From Pararge aegeria (lineage: Eukaryota > Arthropoda > Insecta > Lepidoptera > Nymphalidae), in NCBI RefSeq assembly GCF_905163445.1, contig NC_053182.1:21225501-21289500 (forward strand): a stretch of DNA of 64,000 nt, in the 5' to 3' direction. The notes beneath the pieces were generated by a model. The model was given only the letters and a program-made list of their open reading frames with translations. It was not told the DNA's origin and did not search any database. Positions 1 through 9,639 of this stretch are shown here, in pieces (positions within the stretch are counted from its first letter, which is position 1; the number at the start of each line of letters is the position of its first letter). A program made the position numbers and the translations under genes.

Positions 1-372
1 GGGAAATAATTGACTTGCTACAATATTACTGAACAACTCATTAACACAAAGAAATCAAAGGAAATATTTCTGTCGGCAAGCGGGAGGCAATGTTCGTCAA
101 GTGTGATCGATGCTTTGTTAAGGCGGAGCGGCGTTTGGAAACAAACGAGGGGGGACGCTTATGAGGAGATCAATCAGAGAGCGAAGATAATAAATTCTGT
201 TCCAAAATTGGCTTCCGTATAACAATACTGGCTTGCTGCTTACTAGCTGGTGCGCTTGTTGCAGTGCAGCTACGTTAGGCTGCGTTACGTTTTTTTTTAT
301 TATTAAAATTTTAAGGCCACGTAAGCACATTTCGTAACATGAGACAGAATAATGATAAATATGATAGAGAGA
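1..372. other. Anonymous AT-rich DNA
   Basis: No recognisable coding, RNA or repeat signal. A short motif near 160-175 (ATGAGGAGATCAAT) recurs with one change near 889-902, which may be a faint old duplication but is too short to support. Confidence 0.5.
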
Positions 373-460
373 GCTAAAACATAGATAATATGATGTATAA
401 CAGAAATCGCGCTGACGTAAGCGCGATTTCTGTTATACATCATATTATCTATGTTTTAGC
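373..460. repeat. Perfect 41-bp inverted repeat, 6-nt loop
   Basis: Left arm 373-413 and right arm 420-460 are exact reverse complements, separated by GACGTA. Arms are AT-rich outside and GC-richer (AATCGCGCT) next to the loop. No TSD, terminal repeat or repeat family is recognised around it. It may be a very young foldback, an inversion-duplication made during replication, or a source of double-stranded RNA. No coding potential. Confidence 0.95.
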
Positions 461-562
461 ATGCAGAGGTAACGTTATAATAATTTAGATTAGAGTATAT
501 TTAGGAAGTTTAACTGGTTTCAATGTGTACGGTTTTGTACGCCTTTTTTTTTCCAGGACTGT

Positions 563-601
563 CACCTCATCTGGTGATAAGCGCTGATGCAATCTAAGAT
601 G
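563..601 (-). repeat. Fragment of repeat family R5
   Basis: Reverse orientation of the core TCTTAGACTGCATCATCACT that also occurs near 60870; recognised only by this pairwise likeness. Short and degenerate. Confidence 0.45.
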
Positions 602-1560
602 TCTTTTTTATGTTTTTTACAATACAGTCGGTTTTATATTTTTTCATTCAATTGTTTATAATTTGTATTTGATTTATAATTTTACTAACTGGTGGTTTCC
701 ATATTTTTTTAGCACGGGTGCTCAATTATGCGCAAAAGCATCTTTAAGCTTTTAAAGGTTTCGTTTAAAATTTTTAAGTTACCAAAGTTAACCTATGAAG
801 ATGAAAGGAATCGGTTTTCTACAAACTGTCAGAACAAAAGGCCGATTGTTCCAAACATTGGCTGTCTAAACAGAGTTCTTTGACGCTAATATGAGGGGAT
901 CAATAACGAGTGGAGACGTTGTTTCCACTAATTGGCTTTTATAATATTTTGGAATATTGTAACTTTAATGAAAAAGACAGTGGAAATTCTGTTGAAAAAC
1001 TTAATTGACAGGTAAAAAATGTATGGTATCCTGCCCTATGAGAAACTACTATAAGAGGTGTTGTATCTATATCTAATATTATAAATGTGCAAGTGTATTT
1101 AATTGTTTGTTGTTTCTTTACGAACTTAGCAACCAATCAACTTGTAATAGTTAAGTGGAACATTCAACTATGAAGAATCTAATGACACTCCTTTATGAAA
1201 ATGCTCAAGATTTTTATCCGTTACCGTGACCTTACGGGTCTAGCTAGCATAAATAAGAGATTTTCACTTTGTTGATACAGATCGATTCATAAAACAAATC
1301 GTATATCCATTGACAAAACGAATAGATTTATGTTTTCAGCAATCGGGCAGAACCGCCGCGGAATTGATGTGGGTCCAGCGAGATGTCTCCTTCGGGACCC
1401 ATTAAGAGAACTACTAAGTGTCATTCGGTTGAAAAAGGTAACTGCGCTAAGTATCACGTTGAACTCAAGTTAATTTCTCCGACGAAAGAGTATTTTTTGT
1501 CTGAAACTACTTTTCTAGAACCGAAAGACTTTCTTAATAAAACCGACATTAATTTGGTTC
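602..1560. other. Gene-poor stretch, nothing recognised
   Basis: Only short open frames in all phases; none resembles a known protein, and no splice-bounded exon or RNA gene stands out. Confidence 0.5.
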
Positions 1561-1612
1561 TCATCGTCATCATCCACCTTAAGAATATCCCACTGCTAGT
1601 GCCAGGCCCCAA
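1561..1612 (-). repeat. Fragment of repeat family R7 (CAGCAGTGGGA type)
   Basis: TCATCATCC followed by AATATCCCACTGCTAG is the reverse of the tail seen at 61230-61265 (CCCAGCAGTGGGACA). Fragment only; the surrounding 84-codon frame at 1383-1637 has no recognised homologue. Confidence 0.4.
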
Positions 1613-1941
1613 GGATTACAGTCGTACCTTAGCTTAAGAACAGAAAAGTGGCGCCTATTCCACCAACAAAAACATTCACAAAGACTGTTTGCTCCAGACG
1701 GCCGGATCGTCGCAAAAAAATGCCGAAATCAAAACTCTTTTAGTTTGAAGGAGACCTATCGTTGTGGTTAATGAAGGATAGCAAAAATAGAAAGGAGAAG
1801 TCAAGGTCTCCGTTGCTATAGGAGAGAGAGATATGAAGCATAAACCGGACATGAAACAAATGCTGATTATTTTTGATTCCATGCCAAGTTTATTCTTGAC
1901 CTAATGGTAAGCTAACCTGGAAGGACAGTTTATTAATTACA

Positions 1942-2045
1942 ACATCATCAACTCATCACCGACCGGGGGACCACTACAGGGTTTGGTCTCCTCACAGGAC
2001 CCGAAGGGTTAAAATTGTAGCTACCAACACGCTGGTCAAGCTCTT
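1942..2045 (-). repeat. SINE-A 3' fragment, degraded
   Basis: ATCATCAACTCATCACCGACC, ACTACAGGG, GGTCTCCTC and CACGCTGG appear in the same order as in the reverse complement of the full copy at 30264-30587. Many substitutions; an old copy. Confidence 0.6.
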
Positions 2046-2522
2046 ACGCATGCGAATATAATATCTTAGAATCTCACAAATAAAAACATTACAAATTAGT
2101 TTAGTTTTTCATAGAGTTTTTTTTTTACTAATTTATAAGTAAGTGTAAAATACAATAAGGTACTTAAGAACTTTTACAAATCTACGTTTTTAATGACCTT
2201 CAGGATTGTCTCTTTTGTAATTATTCGTAAATAACTGTACCCGTATGAAATCTCATCTCATTGATTCGGAACAATTAGCTAAGATGTTGTACTGGTGAAT
2301 AAAATATTCTCATATGCAGAGATAACGCCAAGCAAAGTACAATGTAAAGCATCAGGATGATACACTGGAATAAATAAAATCTTGATGAAAAATATCAGCG
2401 TCCCCAACGAAACGTGCTACTCCTGGCGCTATGCCAGCCAGCGAACTTATAAGCCTTTTAACTTTTTACCGACTCTACTATAAATGGGGTAATGTTTTGG
2501 GACAAATAATAAAACCATTGTT

Positions 2523-2572
2523 GAAGCGGTGATAGCCCAGTGGGTAGGCGCTCGACTTCACCTTCGTGGGGA
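2523..2572 (+). repeat. SINE-A tRNA-like head
   Basis: GAAGCGGTGATAGCCCAGTG matches the start of the copy at 30264. It contains a pol III A box (TAGCCCAGTGG). The body is missing after about 50 bp. Confidence 0.65.
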
Positions 2573-2740
2573 AATGAAAAGTAGAAGCAGCATTAAATTA
2601 TATTTGCAAAAACGGTAATGAAACGTTCGGAGTGGGCAAGTTTTATATCAAGTGAGCGACTGTGAAATTCGAGGAGATAAATAAAGTCCTCAAAAAAGCG
2701 TTGTCTCGTTGTCTATGCTTCGGGTATTAATAATATTTAT

Positions 2741-2960
2741 AAAAATTTTCATCCCGTTTCCCGGAAGAAACTAATTGTTTATCGGGATAAAAAGTATCCT
2801 ACATGTTGACCCGGAATGCCAGCTACCACTACACCAAATTTTATTTAAATCGGTTCAAAAGTTTTCACGTTATGGTCGAACAGACAGACAGACAAAAATT
2901 ATATAAAAATCTGTTTTGGACTCAGTATCGATTATAAAGCATCCCCCGATAAAAATTTTC
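2741..2960 (+). repeat. Family R1 fragment
   Basis: TCGGGATAAAAAGTATCCTA and AAATCGGTTCAAAAG followed by ACAGACAGACA are landmarks shared with the longest R1 copy at 60374-60801. R1 is a dispersed repeat ending in TTTATAATATTAGTAGG, frequent in Lepidoptera; its class is not certain from this window. Confidence 0.6.
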
Positions 2961-3600
2961 AAAATATATCAAATGTACAGAAATATTCCAGTTACAGTTT
3001 TATTATAAGTATAGATATGCATTGCAGGCTCTAACAGCTATCATCAGCTTTCAAAGTGAAGTATATCCCTGGTGGGATTTGCCCTACGTAGAATTTTATA
3101 TTTAACTATCTTACTTTGGATTCTTATTGATAACCTTATTATAATTATTATTTTCCAATATTATATAGACAACAGCGATAGCCTACTAGAATTAATCATT
3201 GATAATATATTGTATCAACAAAACTAAGAATGTAATCTCTATGCTAATAATAATGTTAAAGAGTACGTTCGTTTGTTTGAACGCAATGAATTCTGGAACC
3301 ACTAGTCGGATTTGCTTTTTTTGCATTTCATACGTCGATTTGTGAAAAAGATTCAAGTCTATGTAAAATCAACGCTATGAAAAATAGAAAACGAGCAACG
3401 CAATAAAAACCAGAATGAACGCCAACTGAAACCGGAAAACCAAGCGATAATAAGCGAAAAAGTTTGCATGGGAATAAATTACTTATCAGAAATGACGTGG
3501 GTACAATGTCGAGGACATCCATTAGTTAAAGATAACGTGATACAACGATAGGTAGTATATATTATATAAATTGTGAGGTCCAGATTAAATGTAAACAAAA
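2961..3600. other. Downstream flank of the reductase, nothing recognised
   Basis: AT-rich anonymous DNA lying 3' of the minus-strand reductase; no second exon, partner gene or repeat was recognised. Confidence 0.45.
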
Positions 3601-3628
3601 AACTAATACCGTACGGTACATTCATATT

Positions 3629-3640
3629 TTATTTATTCAA
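3629..3640 (-). promoter_or_regulatory. Poly(A) signal overlapping the stop codon
   Basis: Read on the minus strand, the gene ends TTGAATAAATAA, so AATAAA lies in the codons for Asn286-Lys287 just before the TAA. If used, cleavage would give a very short 3' UTR; other hexamers further on cannot be excluded. Confidence 0.5.
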
Positions 3641-4492
3641 AGTGCTTACTTTAAAATAATAATCGGCCTTGTAATCATACCAATCTAACACTCTCTTATC
3701 AAACCACACGTAAGCACCTTTTAATGATTGTGGAGCGTCAAGAGCGAGATAGATTGGCGTCTCAGCTGCTTCATCTATACTGTAGAAGCCAGATCCGTGA
3801 GTCATGTCAGTGCGTACCAGTCCGGGATGCATCGAGTTGATGGAGATATTCTTCGACAGCAGCTCACGTTGATGAACCATAGTTACAGCACTAAGAGCTA
3901 CCTTAGCAACTCTGTATGATGCGGCAGCAGCTCCATCAGCGATATCCTCGCGATTAAATGTACCATTCTTTATAGACGCCAGGTACCAATCGACGAATTC
4001 ATTAACGTCAGCTTCTGATATATCCTTTTTGGATAACCTCTGTATCCAATACTCATTTCTGATATTCGAAAGATGACCACAATCACTCGAAATATTGATA
4101 ATCCGACCGTTGTTTCTAACTAATGGATAAATTAACTCTTTCAAAGTGAAAATGCTTTTGTAGTTTATACTGATAACTCTGGTAGCGTCTTCATACGTAC
4201 AAGAAGTTAAGGCTGCATCCGCAACGGCTGCATTATTAATAAGAATATCGATTCTTCCGTACTTTTCTTTGATGTGATCTCTGAATTTCACTACGCTGCT
4301 TCTGTCAGCTACGTCCAGTTGATGATATTCTGGATGAAGTCCTATTTTGTTTAATTTATCAACAGCTTCCTTTCCTCTGGTCTCATCTCGCGATGTTAAA
4401 TACACTACTCCATCGAATCTCTGACATAAGCCCTTGACTATGGCATATCCAATGCCCTTATTTGAACCAGTTACGACAGCAATTTTTGTCAT
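3629..4492 (-). CDS. Carbonyl reductase-type short-chain dehydrogenase (intronless, 287 aa)
   Basis: Predicted cytosolic NADPH-dependent reductase of the CBR1-like classical SDR group, which reduces carbonyl groups of quinones, aldehydes or ketones. Visible motifs: cofactor-binding TGSNKGIG (residues 8-15), LDV with D60, NNAAV (86-90, in place of the usual NNAG), N110, catalytic S136 in NISS, Y193-x3-K197, HPGLVRTDM (222-230), and a CBR-type C-terminus with ETPIYLAL and KRVLDW. The 57-residue gap between S136 and Y193 is typical of monomeric carbonyl reductases, which carry an extra helical segment there; classical SDRs have a much shorter gap. Length fits the family (about 275-290). The start ATG has a purine (G) at -3. 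There is no intron or internal stop. An AATAAA overlaps the last Asn-Lys codons and the stop follows immediately. No neighbouring gene. It could be a functional single-exon gene or a young retrocopy; the intact active site favours function. The exact substrate is unknown. Confidence 0.93.
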   Translation of the reverse strand: MTKIAVVTGSNKGIGYAIVKGLCQRFDGVVYLTSRDETRGKEAVDKLNKIGLHPEYHQLDVADRSSVVKFRDHIKEKYGRIDILINNAAVADAALTSCTYEDATRVISINYKSIFTLKELIYPLVRNNGRIINISSDCGHLSNIRNEYWIQRLSKKDISEADVNEFVDWYLASIKNGTFNREDIADGAAAASYRVAKVALSAVTMVHQRELLSKNISINSMHPGLVRTDMTHGSGFYSIDEAAETPIYLALDAPQSLKGAYVWFDKRVLDWYDYKADYYFKVSTLNK

Positions 4493-4700
4493 GACTGCTC
4501 TAGTGAAATTCCAGTTGCGTACTGATAAATATTATAAAACATTGATAGATAATTGTATGAGTTTAAAAGTTTATCGTTTATCAGAGGAAACAAACATAAG
4601 ATACGAAATGATTAACACTGTTTACTTTTCATTATGAGGAATAATTATCGACAAACATTATGAGGCTTAATCAATTTGTCTGTTTTTAATTAATTGATCT
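4493..4700 (-). promoter_or_regulatory. Putative upstream region of the reductase
   Basis: On the minus strand a TCAGT (4521-4525), the arthropod initiator consensus, lies about 29 bp before the ATG, and a TATAAT (4531-4536) lies only some 10 bp further upstream. That spacing is too tight for a standard TATA-Inr pair, so the true start is uncertain. Confidence 0.25.
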
Positions 4701-4759
4701 ATTGACGTCAATAAGATTTTTTTTAAATTTTGATTCCATTATTATTATTATTTTTATTA

Positions 4760-4835
4760 CATCATCATCATCATCCACAGCTTTTGAATATCCCACTTCT
4801 GGACTAAGGTCTGCTTTCACATTTTAAAATATGGT
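4760..4835 (-). repeat. Family R7 fragment
   Basis: A CATCATCATCATCC run followed by a degenerate TCCCACTTCTGGACTAAGG is the reverse complement of the R7 3' end (CCCAGCAGTGGGAC type). The rest to about 5000 is anonymous. Confidence 0.5.
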
Positions 4836-5252
4836 TTTAACGCACTTTTTAAGAGGCACTGTGCTTTTATGCGGATTGACCGTGTAATAAAATTTTGGGA
4901 TCTGGTTATTAGGATTGCCAGCTTACTGTCCTTTCCAAGGCATGAAGGTGGATAACTAACTCCGAGGTGATACAGAATTTTTAAAAGAAAAATAATACTA
5001 AATATAATGCAATGCATAATACAACGCTAAAAGAAAATTATGGTCGTATTCTCTTTCCCACCCGGCTTCAAGGTCGCACACATCTTGTTCTACTTGCGAA
5101 GTCATAACTAGGTATCACTCTTACAATACCTTTTCCGGTCACCATGACTGACTTTTCATGGTATTAACTTAGCATGATATATTTCCAAAACACCATTATC
5201 TTAGGAACATAAGAGGAAAACAAGCGCCCACTTATATGGGTTAGCATTAATG

Positions 5253-5287
5253 TAGCCGGTGAATAGTTCTGAATTATTCATCGGCTA
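5253..5287. repeat. 13-bp inverted repeat
   Basis: TAGCCGGTGAATA (5253-5265) pairs with TATTCATCGGCTA (5275-5287) with one mismatch that is compatible with a G-T pair; 9-nt loop. Confidence 0.7.
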
Positions 5288-6225
5288 GCATACGATCGGG
5301 TATTACCAGCCTACTGCTATGGAAATTTCTTCCGCCGTTTCTGCTATTCAGGCAATTACACAGATGGGGCTGGAATTAAATCAAAATATACGTGGGTACT
5401 TTGTGCTAACTAATATAATACTAGTATACTATCCTCCTTATTCTATAAACATAAAGGTGAAAGTTAGTACGGAAGGGTGGATGTTTGTTACATTTCCACG
5501 CAAAAACTACTCAACGTATTTAACTGTAATTTATAATGGTGATTGTTTATACTTTGTCTACGCACACAGGCTACTTTTTACACCTAAAAATCCAAGGTTA
5601 TTGCACGATATGTGTAAAACTGAATTTCAAGTCGATGAGCTATAACTATAGCTCTACTTGTCTATAATGTCTGCATCGAAATTAAATTTGATCGAAAAAA
5701 ACTTGCTGCTCCCTGCAATGAACAAAGCTCTGAACAAAGCTGTACGCATAATTGCAATAAATAAAAGTTACGTGTGTTATTCTATGCGGGTTTTCTTAGT
5801 GACATCGCTAGGCAAGAGGGCTTCTAGAGCGAGTTTATCAGCACAGGTCTGCGCTTTGTGCAGTTTGGCAATTTGAAGTGTTCGGTCGTCATAAGCCCGG
5901 AGTTTAGATGGCGGGGTGAGGTTGGCTATTTGGCAGGATGACTATAGTGGCGCGAACAAAGCGCAGGCGGACAACATGACTCGGTAGGTCCGGGTATCAT
6001 CATCATCTTCATCATAGACTGTTAACACGTATATCTCTGCTGTAATATTTATCTACCATTGATATATATAAACTGATATAAAATAAAAAATTATATCCAC
6101 TTTTGAAACAATTGAGCGATCTCAGTATATAATAGAATATTTATAATTTATATACTACCTGAACTAGCTCGTTGGTTTAATCGGTAGCCTAGCCTATACT
6201 AGTCATAAAATTCTTAGGTACTAAA
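5288..6225. other. Anonymous stretch with one unexplained 108-codon frame
   Basis: A plus-strand frame at 5319-5645 (108 aa) has no recognised motif, signal peptide or homologue and is probably chance in AT-rich DNA. A GATGATGATG-like run near 6000-6015 may be the remnant of a SINE tail. Confidence 0.4.
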
Positions 6226-6592
6226 AGTCAAAGTCAAAAATATATTTATTCAAGTAGGCCCAAAGGTGGCACTTTTGATGCGTACATAAGAATTACACGG
6301 TAGTGAGATGATGGCGATAACCACATTCGTAAACTAAAAACGCGTCGGCGAGCGTTTGGAACTCCAAACGCGTCCTGGTCTAAGAAGAAGCCCACAACAA
6401 ACTTAGCCGGGTGGTTTTTTTGTGTCACAATGTCATTTTAAATTATTAGAAGAGCAACCTGGTTAGAGCAATAATTCACACCCAAGCTTTTTTTATCGAT
6501 TACGTAGTCCTTTATACTACAAAAGGACTTTTCTATAAGCTTGCGTTTAATACAAACTTTGAACTTTTTAAGAGACATCTCCGTACTCAGTT
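6226..6592 (-). mobile_element. LINE-T 3' fragment
   Basis: The 3' end of a non-LTR retrotransposon on the minus strand. Its sense 3' terminus reads ACTTGAATAAATATATTTTTGACTTTGACTTTT, split here as an AATAAA signal followed by TTTGAC units. Upstream it encodes the end of the reverse transcriptase ORF (MSLKKFKVCIKRKLIEKSF, then SIKDYVIDKK). A run of extra A shifts the frame at the end compared with the copy at 9009. It is joined to an R7 fragment at about 6600-6735. Confidence 0.75.
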
Positions 6593-6659
6593 TTCCTATA
6601 AAAAAACTGGATTTGGCCGGCCCGATTTTATAAGGAAACTTTAGTCTCTGGAGCCGGCC

Positions 6660-6735
6660 GTAACATGAGGTAATAATATAAACCAGCCAACCCACATTGG
6701 AACGTGTGGTAGGTCTAAGCTCTACAAAAGAGGAG
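6660..6735 (+). repeat. Family R7 fragment
   Basis: ACCAGCCAACCCACATTGGA followed by GGTAGGTCTAAGCTCTA resembles 49945-49990 (CACCAACCCACATTCAAGCA). Short and diverged. Confidence 0.5.
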
Positions 6736-6764
6736 GTTTGTGAACTACATAAGATTTAACCGGC

Positions 6765-6870
6765 CAAGTTTCTTAGGGGCTTCTTCATCGGTCAGGGCGC
6801 GTTCGGAACACTCGTAGCTTTCGTTTGTAGTCATCACCATCATCTCACTACCATAAAGGTGCCTTTGACT
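6765..6870 (+). mobile_element. LINE-T 3' UTR fragment
   Basis: CGTAGCTTTCG, TCATCACCATCATCTCACTACC and GGTGCCTTTGACTT keep the order of the LINE-T 3' UTR, in plus orientation with an internal deletion. Confidence 0.5.
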
Positions 6871-7062
6871 TAATTTTCGAAGAATAGGCTGAGGTTAATG
6901 ATGAAACAATAACCTAATAGACATTGTGTCACACATTAAAACTGTACCCCATTTAGCAAATAAAGATTATTTGATTTTATTTGATATATAGCCGTATAGC
7001 AGGCTCTTGGAATCGATTCTTTTCTTAATATAGATACCTATTTTATATTAGTATTGTGAAGA

Positions 7063-7265
7063 GATGATAGCTCAGGTTTGACTTCCACTTTACTTTAATC
7101 ATTAGAACTCGGGCTGAGTTCGAATCCCAGCACGCACGATGTGCGTTTCATACAATCAAAAAATCGCGAGGAAACCTGCGTGCCTGAGAGTTCTCCATAA
7201 TGTTTTTAAAGAGTGTGGAGGCCATAAATCAATACTGAGCCCGCATGGCGTACTTTGGCCTTCTT
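7063..7265 (+). repeat. SINE-A, nearly full length but truncated at 3' end
   Basis: Has a degraded head, a B-box-like GAGTTCGAATCCC (7118-7130), GAGGAAACCTGCGTGCCTGA and AGAGTTCTCCATAATGTTTT in SINE-A order. The tail is lost after GGCGTACTTTGGCC. Confidence 0.7.
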
Positions 7266-7940
7266 TTTTTTACAAGCACCGGATATACTTTTATATGTAT
7301 GTACTAGTTTTACGCAAAATTGTAACTAGCACATCTGCTAATTGAAATGTGGACGCGAGTTTAATTAGTAAATTTACTTTTCAGTATCGCGATGTACACG
7401 GGGAGGGTGGGGTTTGCAAAGAGGGGGAGGCGGTCCTAATGGACTCGTGTGGAATGAATAATTCACAGGTATTGAGTTGAAGCGGTAAAACTTTTGCTTA
7501 CATTTGAATTAAAACTTCCCCGCGGAGTCGAACCAAGCGATAAGTTTAAATTATTCAGTTATGAATGGAACATCTTCGTGTTAACTATTTATGATTTCGG
7601 CTTTTGTAAGTTTAAAATATGTGATAAGTTTGGAGACGTTGTCGGCTTTGGGGGAAGAATTGAGTTATAAGTTCGGATACACAATAGCGTAGCGTTTTGT
7701 TGTGTTGCTTAAGGAGGCCGATCGAAGCTTTACATTTAATTAAAAAGACTAGCTGTGCCCTGCCGTTTTGCTTGTTATTTGAAATACCAATAAATATAGT
7801 CAACGAAAAATAGAAAATTGAATTTACTTGGATACATAAAAATACAACAAAATTAAAAATAAAGTTGACTGTCACGATATTATATTAGGAGAAAAATAAA
7901 CTTTTAGTGCAGATTGATTGAAATGTCTTTCAATAAGTTT
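7266..7940. other. Anonymous stretch with a G-rich patch
   Basis: Nothing recognised apart from a G-rich patch near 7398-7432 (GGGG, GGG, GGGG and GGGGG runs, one loop about 10 nt long). Confidence 0.4.
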
Positions 7941-7944
7941 TAAG

Positions 7945-8045
7945 TTTATATTAACGTAAGCTTATAGAAAAGTCCTATTATAATATAAAGGATAACGTTT
8001 ATGATAAACACCTTGGGTATGAATTGCTCTAACTTCATTGCTAAA
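7945..8045 (+). mobile_element. LINE-T coding-end fragment
   Basis: ACGTAAGCTTATAGAAAAGT with following CCTATTATAATATAAAGGA is the sense strand of the segment encoding RRKLIEKSYYNIK in other copies. Only about 100 bp remain. Confidence 0.55.
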
Positions 8046-8824
8046 TATTAACTCGACTGTGTGATGGTGATAACAAAAAAATCCTGAAGTTTCTTCCAAT
8101 CTAAGATACACCTCACGTTGTCAAAAAACTTTATATTTCAAGCGCATTTTTTCATCAACTCATGTTGTTGTAAGTAAGGTTAATACGGGTCTCATGGAAG
8201 GACATTTTATGGGGAATAAAAGTACTTGCTATTTCATTTTTCCATTCAATAAATAATCGATTTGTATTATTTAATTTCTTATAAACATGGCTGCGTGTTT
8301 AAATCACTGCTAAATACCTTGATAAATTTTAAATACAAAAAAACCCAATCATTAATTAGGTTCAAAAATTATTTGTGCTCTTATTAATAAAAACTATTCA
8401 GCGATACCTTCTACGAATGAATTATCTTCTGCCTCACCATTATTTTTTTTCTCATTATTCAGACGTGGAAACCGTTATGTTGAGTGCAAGATTTCACGAA
8501 GCGAAGACTTGCGCCTTAGTAAGTTCAAGTCAATTTTCAGTAAAATGCACTGACGTTTCATATTAGGTCAGCGGTGAAATGTCTATATAAAATATCTAGA
8601 CAACCTCAATAGATGAACGCTTTCCTAATAATTTTTCTTTATGAAAAAAAGAGATGAAAGCTTCTCGCTAGATATCTACAATTGACAGCATAAAAGCGGA
8701 AGTCATGTGTCAAGAATTTCGATTTCTAAACCCTCTGTTAAACTTGAAGATTTTGTTTTGCTTGGTCTATTAAAATCTTAGGGTTGGTGTGTAGATAAAT
8801 AACACTTTACTCGAGTAGAATAAT
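8046..8824. other. Anonymous AT-rich stretch
   Basis: No recognised gene, RNA or repeat. Confidence 0.4.
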
Positions 8825-9008
8825 CATCATCATAATCATATCAACCCATTATCGGCCCACTGCAGGGCACGATTCTCCCACAAATGAGAAGGGTTTAGGC
8901 CGTAGTCCACCACGCTGGCCCCATGCGTGGACTCCACACACCATTGTAGAGAACTCTCGGGCATGCACGATGTTATCCCATAACGTTAAAGCAAGTGCTA
9001 TAATTGCA
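8825..9008 (-). repeat. SINE-A 3' half, interrupted by LINE-T
   Basis: Begins with the SINE tail (ATCATCATCATAATCATATC), then TCAACCCATTATCGGCCCAC, CCGTAGTCCACCACGCTGGC and the GTTAAAGCAAGTG core, and stops where the LINE-T tail begins. The 5' half resumes at 9449. Confidence 0.8.
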
Positions 9009-9448
9009 AAGTCAAAGTCAAAGTCAAAAATATCTTTATTCAAGTAGGCCCATAGTTGGCACTTTTGATGCGGACATAAGAATTACACGGTAGTGAGATG
9101 ATGGCGATAACCACATTCGTAAACTTAAAACTAAAGCTACGATGGTTCCAAGCGCGTCCTGGTCTAAGAAGAAGCCCAATGTCATTTTAAATTATTAGAA
9201 GTGCAACCTGGTTAAAGCAAAAATTTACACCCAAGCTTTATTATCGATAACGTAGTCCTTTATACTATAATAGGACTTTTCTATAAGCTTACGTTTTACA
9301 AACTTTGAACTTTTCAAGAGACATCTCCAAGATGTCAATTGGTAGTTTGTTGTAGAATTGTATGCAATTTCCTTTAAACGAATTATGAATTTTATGTAAC
9401 CTAGTATGTAGTTGCACTGTAAGTTTATTCTTAAAATAAGTACATTTA
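9009..9448 (-). mobile_element. LINE-T 3' fragment inserted in SINE-A
   Basis: Three GTCAAA units at 9010-9027 mark the element's 3' tail (TTTGAC in sense), preceded in sense by GAATAAAGATA. It encodes the reverse transcriptase C-terminus, including FKV, RKLIEKS and DNKAWV. It is 5'-truncated at about 9448. Both sides are one SINE-A copy, so the LINE inserted later. Confidence 0.8.
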
Positions 9449-9558
9449 ACGCACATAGCTTAGAAAAGATAGTGGTGCGTGCTGAGTTTCAAAAACGGCC
9501 CCTCCGAAATGGCTGCCGAATTCCTAACCACTAGGCTATCACCGCTTCGACCTTCGTT
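9449..9558 (-). repeat. SINE-A 5' half, resumed after LINE-T
   Basis: Starts ACGCACATAGCTTAGAAAAG, as in intact copies, and ends with the reversed tRNA-like head CCTAACCACTAGGCTATCAC followed by CGCTTC. It carries the reverse of an A box (CCACTAGGCTA). Confidence 0.8.
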
Positions 9559-9639
9559 AAATATATTAAGCCAATTATTTTTGTTAGCTTGTCATTCTAT
9601 GGTTCAATAAAACTTGCGTTATCTGAAATGATAGGTGCC

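Noticed and set aside
373..460. Calling the 41-bp hairpin a microRNA gene
   Set aside because: Animal pre-miRNAs normally have bulges and a larger loop; a perfect stem fits inverted repeat or siRNA source better, and no expression data are available.
160..945. Pair of similar segments near 160-217 and 884-940
   Set aside because: Likeness is limited to about 14 bases plus scattered matches; not enough to claim a repeat.
4521..4536. TATA box plus initiator for the reductase
   Set aside because: The two motifs are only about 10 bp apart, too close for a standard core promoter; kept only as a weak note.
5319..5645. 108-codon plus-strand frame
   Set aside because: No family motif, no splice or promoter context, composition like the surroundings.
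7398..7432. Second G-quadruplex motif
   Set aside because: One loop is about 10 nt long and the tracts are uneven; much weaker than 32970-32998.
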